Notes under the pieces: generated by a model
The model's input: the letters and a program-made list of their open reading frames with translations, nothing else
What the model was told of the DNA's origin: nothing
The model's database searches: none
Shown: piece by piece, positions 26,650 to 36,520 of the stretch
Layout of the letters: the number at the start of each line of letters is the position of its first letter
Position numbering within the stretch: the first letter of the stretch is position 1
NCBI RefSeq assembly: GCF_030151085.1
Contig: NZ_JASLER010000054.1
Span: 1 to 64,000, forward strand
Direction of reading: 5' to 3'
Origin: Bacteroides sp.
Lineage (GTDB): Bacteria; Bacteroidota; Bacteroidia; Bacteroidales; Bacteroidaceae
DNA: 64,000 nt
Program-made: the position numbers and the translations under genes

Positions 26650-28203
26650 TTATTTACCACCCCATTCAGGTGCTTGAACCAAGGCTCTGTTATTATCTAA
26701 TTCCTTCTGTGGAATAGGCCATACATATCCTCTGGATGAATCGAAGATATGAGAACCTGCACCGCCATCTGCACGACATCTTGCGTAAGCCTGCTCCATT
26801 TCTTTCCAACGCATCAAATCAAAGTATCTGCATCCTTCCAAAGCCAATTCAACTCTTCTTTCGTGCTTGACTACATTAAGTAACTCATCGTAAGAGAGAT
26901 TTGTCCCTTCCGCATCTTTCACTTTCGGCATCATAACATCTGCACGTTGACGAACTTGGTCTACTAACGACATAATTTCATCTTTATCTGTATTCTGTTT
27001 AGCCAATGCCTCAGCACGCATCAACAATATATCAGCATAGCGAATGACATACATATCTTGATTATCGGGTCCCCAGGTTGTCGGTTGATTCTGATACTTA
27101 CGCATGAACATTTGGAACGGGCTATTCCAAGTCCACCAAGCATCACTTACTTTTCCTTGATAAGAATCACCGTTCTTTGTCATTAAAGTATACGTTAAGC
27201 GTGGGTCGCGAGTAGAATCATCGTTAGGGTCATAAAGACCGGAAGCTGTAATAGGCTTTCCATCTTTACAGTAGAAATCATTAGCTAAGTTCGGATAAGG
27301 CAATTGCCACTCCATCGGATAGCCATAGTTATAAGTCAAGAAACCTCCTTCACCATTTGATTGATCGGTATTCTTAAAGCGAATAGCGAAAACAATTTCC
27401 TTGCTAGCACAGCCTGCTTCTGAAAACAGAGTACTGTAATTAGGATCTATCTCATATTGGTTCAATCCAATAACTTGCTGGGCAGCCTCAGCAGCCTCTT
27501 TATACATCTCGTTGTATAAGTAAACACGAGTCAGTAATCCCAATGCAGCACCTCTGGTAGCACGGCCTCTATCGGCAGAGACTGGCAGCATACCTTCAGC
27601 TGTAATGTCTTTCAAATCTTTGATAATATCATTTATAATGTCTATTTTTTGCGACTTGGGCACTTGGCTCGTTTCAGTAGTCAATACATTGAATACTTTA
27701 GGAACATCGCGGAACAAACTGGTTAAATGATTATAGAACAAAGCTCTGATAAACTTAGCTTCACAAAGAATGGTGGTACCCGCTTCTTTACTTATTTTAT
27801 TAGCTTCAAGCATTTGCGGAACTTTCTCGATGACATTGTTGCATCGTGCAATACCTGCATAAGAGGCATTCCATACTCCTTCGGCAACAGATGAAGTAGG
27901 ACTCATGGTATTAGTTGTAATTACATCGGGACCTACCCAAGGAATCCAAGCAAAGTAACCATTATCTGTTGCAAATTCCAATTCGCGTAAACTACAAGTC
28001 TTTCCACCCGGCCAGCAAAATCCAAGGCTACCTTCACTCTGCAAGGCATCGTAACAACCTACCAACGCTTTGGTTGCATCGGCTTCTGTATTCCAAAAAT
28101 TACCATTAGACAATTCAGACAAAGATTCGCGGTCCAAGAAGTCTGAACAAGAAAAGAGGGAAAAGCCTAATGACAGAATAATTAGATGATATATCTTTTT
28201 CAT
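26650..28203 (-). CDS. SusD-family outer membrane glycan-binding lipoprotein
   Basis: SusD proteins form the lid of the SusC transporter at the cell surface and bind the target oligosaccharide. The 517-residue product has lipobox FSLFSCSDFLD, the N-terminal SusD-like region (ALVGCYDALQ, residues ~45-60), helical TPR-like units, and the typical C-terminal block DIYVIRYADILLMRAEALA-like followed by VDQVRQRADV and HERRVELALEGCRYFDLMRW. It lies 18 bases downstream of susC, the usual order. Binding specificity cannot be inferred. Confidence 0.96.
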   Translation of the reverse strand: MKKIYHLIILSLGFSLFSCSDFLDRESLSELSNGNFWNTEADATKALVGCYDALQSEGSLGFCWPGGKTCSLRELEFATDNGYFAWIPWVGPDVITTNTMSPTSSVAEGVWNASYAGIARCNNVIEKVPQMLEANKISKEAGTTILCEAKFIRALFYNHLTSLFRDVPKVFNVLTTETSQVPKSQKIDIINDIIKDLKDITAEGMLPVSADRGRATRGAALGLLTRVYLYNEMYKEAAEAAQQVIGLNQYEIDPNYSTLFSEAGCASKEIVFAIRFKNTDQSNGEGGFLTYNYGYPMEWQLPYPNLANDFYCKDGKPITASGLYDPNDDSTRDPRLTYTLMTKNGDSYQGKVSDAWWTWNSPFQMFMRKYQNQPTTWGPDNQDMYVIRYADILLMRAEALAKQNTDKDEIMSLVDQVRQRADVMMPKVKDAEGTNLSYDELLNVVKHERRVELALEGCRYFDLMRWKEMEQAYARCRADGGAGSHIFDSSRGYVWPIPQKELDNNRALVQAPEWGGK

Positions 28204-28221
28204 AATCTTCTTTATTTAAAA

Positions 28222-31200
28222 TTATAATGTAATATTTAAACCGACCGAGAAGGTCTTGGCATTGGGATAAGCATGACCACGGGTATCGCTACCATACTTT
28301 TCAGGATCGTAATCGTCAATGCCGGTGATGGTAAAGAGATTCTGTGCCGAAACATATATTCTGAGACGCTCCAGTCTAGCTTTACGAATCCACTCCGATT
28401 TAAAAGAATAGCCTAATTCAATATTTTTTAAACGCAGATAAGAAGCGTCTTTCAACCAGAATGAAGAAGGTTGACTATTATAGTCACCATTACCCAAACG
28501 AGGGAAATTTCCATTAGGATTAGCTTTCTCGGAATAGCGGTCCAGGAAGATGGTAGTAACATTGCCCGAAATAGTAGGATAATCCATTACAACACGGTCT
28601 ACACCGGCTACACCTTGGAAGAAAGCAGAAAAATCAAAACCTTTGTATCCGGCATTCAAGCCAAAGCCATAAGTAAAGTCGGGAAATGGATTTCCAATCA
28701 CTGTACGGTCGTAAGTATCAATAACTCCATCAGGCTTACCGTCAGCACCACTGATGTCTTTATAGCGAATATCACCCAACTTCAGGCCACCACCACCGAG
28801 TATGCTTTTTTCGTTAGCTTCGTCCACCTCAGCTTGTGTACGATATAAACCGTCGGCTACATAACCGTAGTATGAATTAATAGGATGTCCTTCCAAATTG
28901 ATAGACCAATCGCTAATCCAGGATTCCTTACCATGCAAATCCAGGATTTCATTTTTCACCTTACTGAGGTTGATGTTCGCACCGAATTTCCAGTCACCCC
29001 ATTGGTCATTATAACCTAATGCCAGTTCCCAGCCTTCGTTCTTTATGGATGCAGCATTTACATAAGGTTCGGTAGAGATACCCACAATTCCCGGAATAGG
29101 CAATTGTAGCAAAATATCAGAAGTCTTTTTATAGAAATAATCGGCAGTAAAGGTAATCTTGTTATTTAAGAAAGCGGCGTCGATACCTATATCTGTAGTG
29201 GCAGTGGTTTCCCATTTAATATCAGGATTGGCTAAGGAAGAGATAGCTACACCCGAAACTTTTTTATCACCCCATACATAGTTATTGCCCAAACCAATAT
29301 ATTGTGCAAACGGATAGTAACCTATTTCCTGATTACCCAGTTTACCCCAGCTACCTCTCAACTTCAATTGATTGATAAAATTAACGTTCTTCATGAAATC
29401 TTCTTGAGCAATATTCCAACCTACAGATACTGAGGGAAAATAACCAGTACGATTCTTCTTTGGTATTCTGGAAGACTCATCACGACGAAGGTTGAATTCT
29501 GCTAAGTAACGATCCTTGTAATTGTAGTTCACACGACCGAAGAATGATCTTAAAGCAGCCTCAGCAGCATTTCCTTTCGCAGAAGTGCTTAAAGCTCCAT
29601 TCAGTACAGAAAGATTATTACTAGGAAGATCTTCACCGGATGCGGTTGTTGAACGGAAATCATTGTATTGGTTGGATTGTCCTAGTAAAAAGTTGAAAGC
29701 ATGACCATTTACAGCAAAATGATAGGTAATAAGATTCTCGTTGATCCATTGAGTTTCGGTGTAGTAAGCATCAGTCATATAATTCTTTCCACTACCACCT
29801 ACGGGCTTACCATAAGAGTCGGTCGGAATATATGCCGGATCAAAACCTACACTGTTCCATTGGTTATACTGATAAGCGAAACTTGTCTTGATAGAAAGGT
29901 TTTTAATCGGTTCTATCTCCAGGAATGCCTTACCGTCAAAACGACTGTGTTTTGTTTTAGAAGTTACAGAAGTAGCGTAAGCTGGATTTTTGATAGGCTG
30001 CATTTTATCGTTACCATCTACGAAGCCCCATTCACCATTATTATATTGATAAGGTACCGAAGGACGGGAATGCCACTTCATCTGTTCGAATACATAGTAA
30101 GTACCAATGGTAGGTTCTTCTACTTCTTCATGATTTCCCGCAACGTTTAATCCTAGAGTAATCATGTCAATAAACTTGCTATCCGCATTCAGACGGAAAT
30201 TAAAACGGTCGGTACTTGTACCTTTCATAATACCATCTTGACCTACATATCCTATAGAGCCCATGTAATGTGAGTTTTCATTCCCACCCGACATAGACAA
30301 ATGGTGAGTTTGGATAGGTGCTGATTGGAAAAGTTTATCAGACCATCTGGTGTTGGCAAATAAATTAGGTTTGGATCCGTCTTTCATTTGCTGAATCATT
30401 TCGGGAGTATAGTTCGTTGATGGATCTCCCATAGCCTCATTCTGTTCATTATAGAGAGTTGCCCAATCCCATGAATTGATATAAGTAGGTAGAATAGTTG
30501 CCTTCTGAATACCATAAGAACCACTATAAGATAATGTCTTCTTATCCGCATTACCGCGTTTAGTTGTAATAAGGACAACGCCATTAGCAGCACGAACTCC
30601 ATAAATAGAAGCCGAGGCGGCATCTTTTAAAACAGATATGTTTTCAATATCATTGGGAGCAATGCTACTTAGACTTCCCTCAACGCCATCAATTAATACC
30701 ATCGGATTGCTGTCACCAAATGTATTTATACCACGAATACGGATTTCAACATCTCCTTCAACACCGGGTTGTGCCGAAAAGGAACTAACCGTAACACCAC
30801 TCATTCGTCCTTGCAGCAAGCTTGATGTATTAGATGCAGGAATATCTTTAATATCATTCACTTTTACGGAAGCTACGGCTCCTGTAAGATTTGCTTTTTT
30901 CTGCGTACCGTAAGCTACCACCACAACTTCGTCTATCAATTCCGAACTTTCTTTCAGAATAATATTAACCTGTTGATTTGCCCGAGTCACTTTCACTGTT
31001 TGTGATTCATAACCTATATAAGAGATTATGAGATTCTGACCTACTGAGGCCTGAATAGAGAAGTGTCCGTCTACATTTGTAATCAGACCATTCGTGGTTC
31101 CTTCTACCATAACAGAAGCACCGATGATTGCTTCACCGGCAGCATCTTTCACCGAACCTTTTACAGTTGAGGTTTGTTGAGTGATGGCTGATGCAGACAA

Positions 31201-31299
31201 TCCGGAATCTTTTTCTGTTGATGCATAGGAGAGAGTTACTCCACCAAGAAATAGCAATCCGAAGATGATTCGTTTTTGCAAAGCATGTTGTTTATTCAT
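28222..31299 (-). CDS. SusC-family TonB-dependent outer membrane transporter
   Basis: This 1025-residue TonB-dependent receptor imports oligosaccharides bound by SusD. It has an N-terminal signal peptide, a carboxypeptidase-regulatory-like beta domain at about residues 43-120 (TVKGSVKDAAGEAIIGASV), the SusC signature VDEVVVVAYGTQKKANLTG and a plug domain (about 120-240; VLKDAASASIYGVRAANGV), then a 22-strand barrel ending with NAKTFSVGLNITL. Lengths and order match the RagA/SusC family. It is the first gene of the twelve-gene PUL. Its start is 76 bases from a 13-bp inverted repeat that could be the regulator site. A poor -7 match (GACTTTTG, 31326-31333) is the only promoter candidate I see. 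Confidence 0.97.
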   Translation of the reverse strand: MNKQHALQKRIIFGLLFLGGVTLSYASTEKDSGLSASAITQQTSTVKGSVKDAAGEAIIGASVMVEGTTNGLITNVDGHFSIQASVGQNLIISYIGYESQTVKVTRANQQVNIILKESSELIDEVVVVAYGTQKKANLTGAVASVKVNDIKDIPASNTSSLLQGRMSGVTVSSFSAQPGVEGDVEIRIRGINTFGDSNPMVLIDGVEGSLSSIAPNDIENISVLKDAASASIYGVRAANGVVLITTKRGNADKKTLSYSGSYGIQKATILPTYINSWDWATLYNEQNEAMGDPSTNYTPEMIQQMKDGSKPNLFANTRWSDKLFQSAPIQTHHLSMSGGNENSHYMGSIGYVGQDGIMKGTSTDRFNFRLNADSKFIDMITLGLNVAGNHEEVEEPTIGTYYVFEQMKWHSRPSVPYQYNNGEWGFVDGNDKMQPIKNPAYATSVTSKTKHSRFDGKAFLEIEPIKNLSIKTSFAYQYNQWNSVGFDPAYIPTDSYGKPVGGSGKNYMTDAYYTETQWINENLITYHFAVNGHAFNFLLGQSNQYNDFRSTTASGEDLPSNNLSVLNGALSTSAKGNAAEAALRSFFGRVNYNYKDRYLAEFNLRRDESSRIPKKNRTGYFPSVSVGWNIAQEDFMKNVNFINQLKLRGSWGKLGNQEIGYYPFAQYIGLGNNYVWGDKKVSGVAISSLANPDIKWETTATTDIGIDAAFLNNKITFTADYFYKKTSDILLQLPIPGIVGISTEPYVNAASIKNEGWELALGYNDQWGDWKFGANINLSKVKNEILDLHGKESWISDWSINLEGHPINSYYGYVADGLYRTQAEVDEANEKSILGGGGLKLGDIRYKDISGADGKPDGVIDTYDRTVIGNPFPDFTYGFGLNAGYKGFDFSAFFQGVAGVDRVVMDYPTISGNVTTIFLDRYSEKANPNGNFPRLGNGDYNSQPSSFWLKDASYLRLKNIELGYSFKSEWIRKARLERLRIYVSAQNLFTITGIDDYDPEKYGSDTRGHAYPNAKTFSVGLNITL

Positions 31300-31374
31300 A
31301 ATATTGAATTTAATAGTTATCGATACAAAAGTCTATGTTTAATGGCAAACAGGATAACACAAGAATGCAAATGA

Positions 31375-31418
31375 ATAACAAATTCCTATATTCAGTACAG
31401 AAAACAGGAATTTGTTAT
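31375..31418. promoter_or_regulatory. 13-bp perfect inverted repeat in the susC/regulator divergent region (candidate operator)
   Basis: ATAACAAATTCCT (31375-31387) and AGGAATTTGTTAT (31406-31418) are exact reverse complements separated by 18 bases. Arm centres are 31 bp apart, about three helical turns, so both arms face the same side of the DNA. It lies upstream of susC and about 60 bases before the plus-strand promoter. A dimeric regulator, plausibly the hybrid two-component protein encoded next door, is the inferred ligand. Confidence 0.6.
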
Positions 31419-31480
31419 CAATCGGTACGATTTTTCTATTTTTAATTGGCTATGCAAGACAGAGAACAAGCTATTTTTTC

Positions 31481-31488
31481 TACTTTTG
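31481..31488 (+). promoter_or_regulatory. -7 promoter element for the nucleoside-hydrolase/regulator operon
   Basis: TACTTTTG is an exact TAnnTTTG match 26 bases before the start codon of the first plus-strand gene. No TTTG is seen at the -33 distance. Confidence 0.55.
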
Positions 31489-31513
31489 ACTTTAGAATTA
31501 TACCTATAATACT

Positions 31514-32512
31514 ATGGCAAACTTAAATTGGCTTTTTAACTTTTTCCTGTTACTTTTCTTATATGGATGTGGCTTTCCCAGTACTAAACAAGATGATAAA
31601 GTACTGCTCATTTTAGATACGGACTTAGGTCCCGACTATGATGATGTAGGAGCAATGGCAGTAATGCATGCGCTAGCAGATAGCGGATATGTGGATATAC
31701 TGGCTACCGTATCTTCTAATAAATCGGAATTGACCGTTCCCTGCATTGAAGTTATCAACACTTTCTTTAATCGTCCCAATATCTCTTTAGGAGTAGCTAA
31801 AAGCAAAAATGCCGTAACATTGGAGTGCCCGCATGAAAGAAAATGGACCGAAGACTTGCCTCAAAAGTATACTCATCGAACAGCAAAATCTTCCGATGCA
31901 CCCGATGCAGTCAAAATATACCGTTCTGCTCTGTGTACACAACCCGACAGCAGTGTTACTATCTGTACGATTGGCGCTTTCTCTAATTTGAAAGAACTAC
32001 TACAATCAAAAGGAGATGAAGTTTCAGCTGAAACAGGAACTGAACTTGTAAGAAGAAAAGTGAAACGATTGGTATCTATGGCAGGTATGTTTCCTGAAGG
32101 ACGGGAGTATAATATTTATTGTGATGCTTCCTCTTCTTCATTTGTCGCAGAGCATTGGCCTACAGAAATAGTTTTTTGTGGATTTGAGATTGGCTATAAT
32201 ATTATAACCGGTCGTTCAGTAAGTCAAATGCCGGTAGAAAATAATCCTATAAAAGATGTATTTGCCTTAAGTATGTCACAAGGTGAGCCACAGGGTAGAT
32301 GGAGCTGGGATCAAGCAACTGTTTGGGTGGCAATCAAGGGGATTACACCTTATTATATAGGCGAGCATGGCACCATTTCCATAGATTCTACAGGTAATAA
32401 CACTTGGGAGGCGGCGAAAGCAGGAAAGCATATTCGCTTAATAGAATCATGTCCGGCAAAGGATATGGAAGTTCTCCTTGAAAAATATATGATGCATTGC
32501 CCTAAATACTAA
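31514..32512 (+). CDS. Nucleoside-hydrolase-like (IUNH superfamily) lipoprotein
   Basis: A 332-residue lipoprotein with lipobox LFLYGCG. The calcium-binding IUNH signature appears as LILDTDLGPDYDDVGAM near residue 35, and the later block VFCGFEIGYNIITG matches the family C-terminal strand. Classical IUNH enzymes hydrolyse N-ribosyl bonds of nucleosides, but this exported, membrane-anchored form in a PUL probably acts on a glycoside or glycosylamine; that is inference. Only four bases separate its stop from the regulator gene, so the two are co-transcribed. It is on the opposite strand from the degradative genes and so is likely expressed at a basal level with the sensor. Confidence 0.8.
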   Translation: MANLNWLFNFFLLLFLYGCGFPSTKQDDKVLLILDTDLGPDYDDVGAMAVMHALADSGYVDILATVSSNKSELTVPCIEVINTFFNRPNISLGVAKSKNAVTLECPHERKWTEDLPQKYTHRTAKSSDAPDAVKIYRSALCTQPDSSVTICTIGAFSNLKELLQSKGDEVSAETGTELVRRKVKRLVSMAGMFPEGREYNIYCDASSSSFVAEHWPTEIVFCGFEIGYNIITGRSVSQMPVENNPIKDVFALSMSQGEPQGRWSWDQATVWVAIKGITPYYIGEHGTISIDSTGNNTWEAAKAGKHIRLIESCPAKDMEVLLEKYMMHCPKY

Positions 32513-32516
32513 GATT

Positions 32517-35500
32517 ATGAGAAAATATTTACTCGTTTTATTCTGCTTTAGTTTTACCTATATCGCTAATGCCCAAAAACTACTGCACTATGATTTGGCA
32601 GATGGATTGTCAAGTTCTGAAATCACATCTATTTGTGAGAATGACCATTATATGTGGATTGCTACCGAAGATGGTCTTAACCGTTTTGATGGACACCGTT
32701 TCAAAGTCTATAAATCAGGAAAGAACACAGTTAATAGTTTAAAGAACAACAATATAGAAACACTATTCCTTGACTCAAAAGGATTACTTTGGATTGGTTT
32801 CAAAACGGGAGGAGTAGATATATACAACCCACGTACAGATCAATTTGTACACTTAAGCGAATGGACCTCCGAACCAATTCCTAATCGAATAATCTCAATA
32901 TTTGAAGACTCAGCACATAACATATGGTTGGGGAGTTGGGAAGAAGGTGTCTGTAAGTTGACCCCTGAAAACGAAGAAAGGACTCGTTTTAAAGTAGAGC
33001 GAAGTCATTGGAAAACCATCGTATCCAGTTTTGTAGAAAAGCCCGAAGGATATATATGGGTAAGTACCTATACCGGACTTATCATGTATGATTCTCGAAA
33101 GGACGAATGGACAGGCATAGGTTCCAAAGATCAAACAATCACTGAAATACATGATACAGGAGAAAAAAACACACTCTATTATTCTTCATGGGACAATGCA
33201 CTCTATGAGTTAATTTGGACCAATCATCCCGAGAAAGCTCAAACCATCAGGTTACATAATAGCAATGTACCTATATATCGTATAGAAGGCGAAGAAAATA
33301 AGCTCTTAATTGGTACTTGGGGAGAGGGATTGAAAGTCTATGACAAGAAAGAACGGAAGATATATCCGTTGCCAGGTACCGAATATTTAGGCACCACTTT
33401 TATCAATGCTATTTATAAAGATAGCCTTGATAATACTTGGATAGGCTCATACGGGAAAGGACTTTATAAATACTCACCTACGGATCAAGGGATTAATCAG
33501 CTGCTTTCCATCCAAAAAGCTCATTCGCCTATTACCTCAATAGCCTTATTACATGATAAAATTCTATTAGGAACTTTGGGAGATGGTATGTATCATTACG
33601 ATATGCGAACATCAGTTGAGAAAGAATGCTATAAGAGTAATGACAAGTTCAAAGACCATATTCTGTCCATCAGTCAGGATGATAATATTACTTTAGTAGG
33701 ACATGACGGAATAGGTTTACTATATTCTTTTCAAGATAATCAGAACCAAAAAACTCAGTGGAAAGAATTTGTAGCAAATAATGAGTTGGAAAAGATCACT
33801 GCCTTCCATATAAGTAATGCTAAGGTATGGATTGGTACTAAACAAAACGGATTGATGTCTGTATGTCTGGATAGAGAGAATCGACAGATAAAGAATTATG
33901 TTCATTATGATTCTTTTAGTCGGGACAGGATAAATGCTATCATTCCTTATCAAGATAACCAGTTGTTTATAGCCTCGCACAACGGCCTCTCTATTTTTAA
34001 TGCTTCCGATCAGGTTACATTGAAAGATAAAGTGATAGATAACGAGATAGTATATTCCATCATAGAAGATAAAAGAAATAAATGTTGGTGGATAGGGACT
34101 TCAAATAACCTATTAAGAATGGAGCTGCGCAGCGACTCCTTACAAGTATCTACAGCATTTCCTACCTATCCACTACCGCAAGGAGCTATCAAATCATTGC
34201 TTCTTGATGCTAATGATAATCTTTGGTTCTTTATTGGAGAAAAGATGTTTTGCTACGTTAGTAGCGAACAACGAATCTGTGAACCTAATATCAGTTATTG
34301 GGGAAACTCTTCTATTCTTTCGGCTGAAAAATTCATGTATGGGGGCAAAGAATATATTCTGTTTGGTAATACAGAACAATTGATGACGGTAGATGTGGAG
34401 AAAGCTTTGCAGCAATTTGATAAAACGAAACTCTTACTCACTGATTTAGAAATAAATCATAAGAAAATACACGTTGGAGATACAATAGACAACCGGGTTA
34501 TTTTAAAAGAAAACACAGAATATATCCCTTCAATCACTTTATCCTATACTTCTAAATGGATATCTTTGTCTTTTACAGAAATAGGTGAAGCCAACTACCG
34601 CAACCGATACTTGTATCGAATGAAAGGGTTCACCGATACTTGGCAATATCTTGATATATCCGTTCCATTGACTTTTTCACAACTCAATCCTGGCACGTAT
34701 ACACTGGAATTGATGAAGTATAGCGAAGAAGCGGGTAATAAACCTTGTTGGTCCATGTCTATCATAGTAACTCCTCCTTGGTGGCAAACATCATTATTTT
34801 ATTTTTTTCTGTTCTTAATCATTCTATTGAACATTGCAATGCTTATATACATAATCATCCGACATTACAGGAAAAAGAGCATACAGAAGATTCAAGAAAT
34901 GGAAAACCGGCAGAAAGAAGAATTATTGAAGGAAAAAGAAAGTTTCTTTGAGAGTCTGGGGCATGACTTGATTACTCCGCTATCTCTCATCCTCGCACCG
35001 GCAAATGACATGTTGCGTGAAACCAAAGAGGATGATATCCAACATGAAAGGTTAAGCATTATCACAAAGAATGCTACCTTCTTATCTGATCTGTTTACTA
35101 CTATACTTGACTTTAAACGAGTGGAGTTCTCGGAAGTAAAGATTAATAATAGGATGGTAGAAATTGTTTCGTTCTGCCGTATCATTGTTAATGCATTCAA
35201 TTATTTATCGCATTCCAAAAACATTCAGCTTTCTTATCAGGCAAATGTACCCTCTACCTATATATCAATAGATAGTGTTAAGTTTGAACGGGTGCTCTAT
35301 AATCTGTTGAGCAATGCCATCAAATACACTCCAGACAACGGAAGTGTTTCTGTAGTATTGGAGTATGCAGAAGAACAGTTGTCTGTTTTTGTAAAAGATA
35401 CTGGACCTGGTATCAATCAACTATATCAGGCCAATGTATTCAATAAATTCTACCGTGAACCACAGTACAATCAAGAAAACACCCCTAACGGACTAGGGAT

Positions 35501-36437
35501 AGGACTTTATGTCGTAAAGAAGTTCGTTTCGATCATGAACGGTGAGGTTACTATTGACTCACAACCTGGGCAGGGTACTACTTTTTGCATCAAGTTACCG
35601 CTGGAAAAGGCTGAACAAGCAGAACTGATGATTACAGAGCTTAAAACGCCTACCACCAATATAGAAAATAGTGCTACCATTCTGTTGGTAGAAGATAATG
35701 AACAAATATTGAAGTATCTTTCGGGAAAGCTGGCTGACTATTTCAGTGTAGTAACAGCTACCAATGGCGAAGAAGCATTGAAATGCGTCGATGAATATCT
35801 TCCCGAAATAGTTATATCTGATATCATGATGCCCGGAATGGATGGCTTAACGCTTTGCCGCCGGATAAAGGAGAACTCTCTCTATGCTGATATATTTGTA
35901 ATCTTACTGACTGCCAAGACTTCCTCTGAAGATGAGCGGAGGGGCTACAAAGAGGGAGTCGATATTTACATCAAAAAGCCTTTTGACACAGAGGCCTTGA
36001 TTAATCAAATCATGAATATTCTGAATACACGTCAAAGGAGAAAGGAATTACTACTGAAAAGCTTAATTGCCAAAGATAGTGATGATATTGAATTTAACTC
36101 CAAAGAAGTATTTTTGCAACAAGCTATGAAGGTGATTGAAGAGAATCTGGAAAAAGCAGACTTCAATATCGAAGAATTTTCTGTAGCAATGAATATTAGC
36201 AAGACTGTTCTTCACAAGAAGTTCAAGATGCTTATCGGGCAGTCTCCCAACCAGTTTATACGGGCTATCAGACTTCGCAAAGCCTCAGAATTACTAATTA
36301 AGAGCGATCTGTCCGTCGCAGAAATTGCTTATCTGACGGGGTTTAATCAGGCTCATTATTTCATTAAGTGCTTTAAAGAAGTATACAATGAAACACCTAA
36401 AAACTTTAGAGACTTGAAAAAACAAAATAATAACTAA
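32517..36437 (+). CDS. Hybrid two-component system regulator (HTCS) of the PUL
   Basis: This 1306-residue inner-membrane protein combines sensor kinase and response regulator in one chain. After a signal peptide (ending near IANAQK), residues ~25-660 contain two-component propeller repeats with WIG-type blades (LWIGFKTGG, IWLGSWEEG, TWIGSYGKGL, WIGTKQNGL), then a Y_Y_Y domain (~670-745) and a membrane helix (~760-785). The histidine kinase has phospho-acceptor His near residue 815 in SLGHDLITPLS and an ATPase domain (NLLSNAIKYTPDNG, GLGIGLYVVK). The receiver has Asp near 1102 in VISDIMMPGMDG. The C-terminal ~110 residues are an AraC-type helix-turn-helix. HTCS propellers bind PUL-derived oligosaccharides and activate the adjacent susCD operon. 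Confidence 0.95.
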   Translation: MRKYLLVLFCFSFTYIANAQKLLHYDLADGLSSSEITSICENDHYMWIATEDGLNRFDGHRFKVYKSGKNTVNSLKNNNIETLFLDSKGLLWIGFKTGGVDIYNPRTDQFVHLSEWTSEPIPNRIISIFEDSAHNIWLGSWEEGVCKLTPENEERTRFKVERSHWKTIVSSFVEKPEGYIWVSTYTGLIMYDSRKDEWTGIGSKDQTITEIHDTGEKNTLYYSSWDNALYELIWTNHPEKAQTIRLHNSNVPIYRIEGEENKLLIGTWGEGLKVYDKKERKIYPLPGTEYLGTTFINAIYKDSLDNTWIGSYGKGLYKYSPTDQGINQLLSIQKAHSPITSIALLHDKILLGTLGDGMYHYDMRTSVEKECYKSNDKFKDHILSISQDDNITLVGHDGIGLLYSFQDNQNQKTQWKEFVANNELEKITAFHISNAKVWIGTKQNGLMSVCLDRENRQIKNYVHYDSFSRDRINAIIPYQDNQLFIASHNGLSIFNASDQVTLKDKVIDNEIVYSIIEDKRNKCWWIGTSNNLLRMELRSDSLQVSTAFPTYPLPQGAIKSLLLDANDNLWFFIGEKMFCYVSSEQRICEPNISYWGNSSILSAEKFMYGGKEYILFGNTEQLMTVDVEKALQQFDKTKLLLTDLEINHKKIHVGDTIDNRVILKENTEYIPSITLSYTSKWISLSFTEIGEANYRNRYLYRMKGFTDTWQYLDISVPLTFSQLNPGTYTLELMKYSEEAGNKPCWSMSIIVTPPWWQTSLFYFFLFLIILLNIAMLIYIIIRHYRKKSIQKIQEMENRQKEELLKEKESFFESLGHDLITPLSLILAPANDMLRETKEDDIQHERLSIITKNATFLSDLFTTILDFKRVEFSEVKINNRMVEIVSFCRIIVNAFNYLSHSKNIQLSYQANVPSTYISIDSVKFERVLYNLLSNAIKYTPDNGSVSVVLEYAEEQLSVFVKDTGPGINQLYQANVFNKFYREPQYNQENTPNGLGIGLYVVKKFVSIMNGEVTIDSQPGQGTTFCIKLPLEKAEQAELMITELKTPTTNIENSATILLVEDNEQILKYLSGKLADYFSVVTATNGEEALKCVDEYLPEIVISDIMMPGMDGLTLCRRIKENSLYADIFVILLTAKTSSEDERRGYKEGVDIYIKKPFDTEALINQIMNILNTRQRRKELLLKSLIAKDSDDIEFNSKEVFLQQAMKVIEENLEKADFNIEEFSVAMNISKTVLHKKFKMLIGQSPNQFIRAIRLRKASELLIKSDLSVAEIAYLTGFNQAHYFIKCFKEVYNETPKNFRDLKKQNNN

Positions 36438-36520
36438 CCTGAATTCGACATAAGCAATGATCATTACTGAATGATATTAAATTAAATGAGAATGGCACAT
36501 CGTTGTGCTTATCTAAAAAA

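Noticed and set aside
31326..31349. A regular TTTG / TAnnTTTG promoter for susC
   Set aside because: GACTTTTG is one mismatch from the -7 consensus, and the nearest TTTG is only 12 bases away, not about 20. It is mentioned only as a weak candidate.
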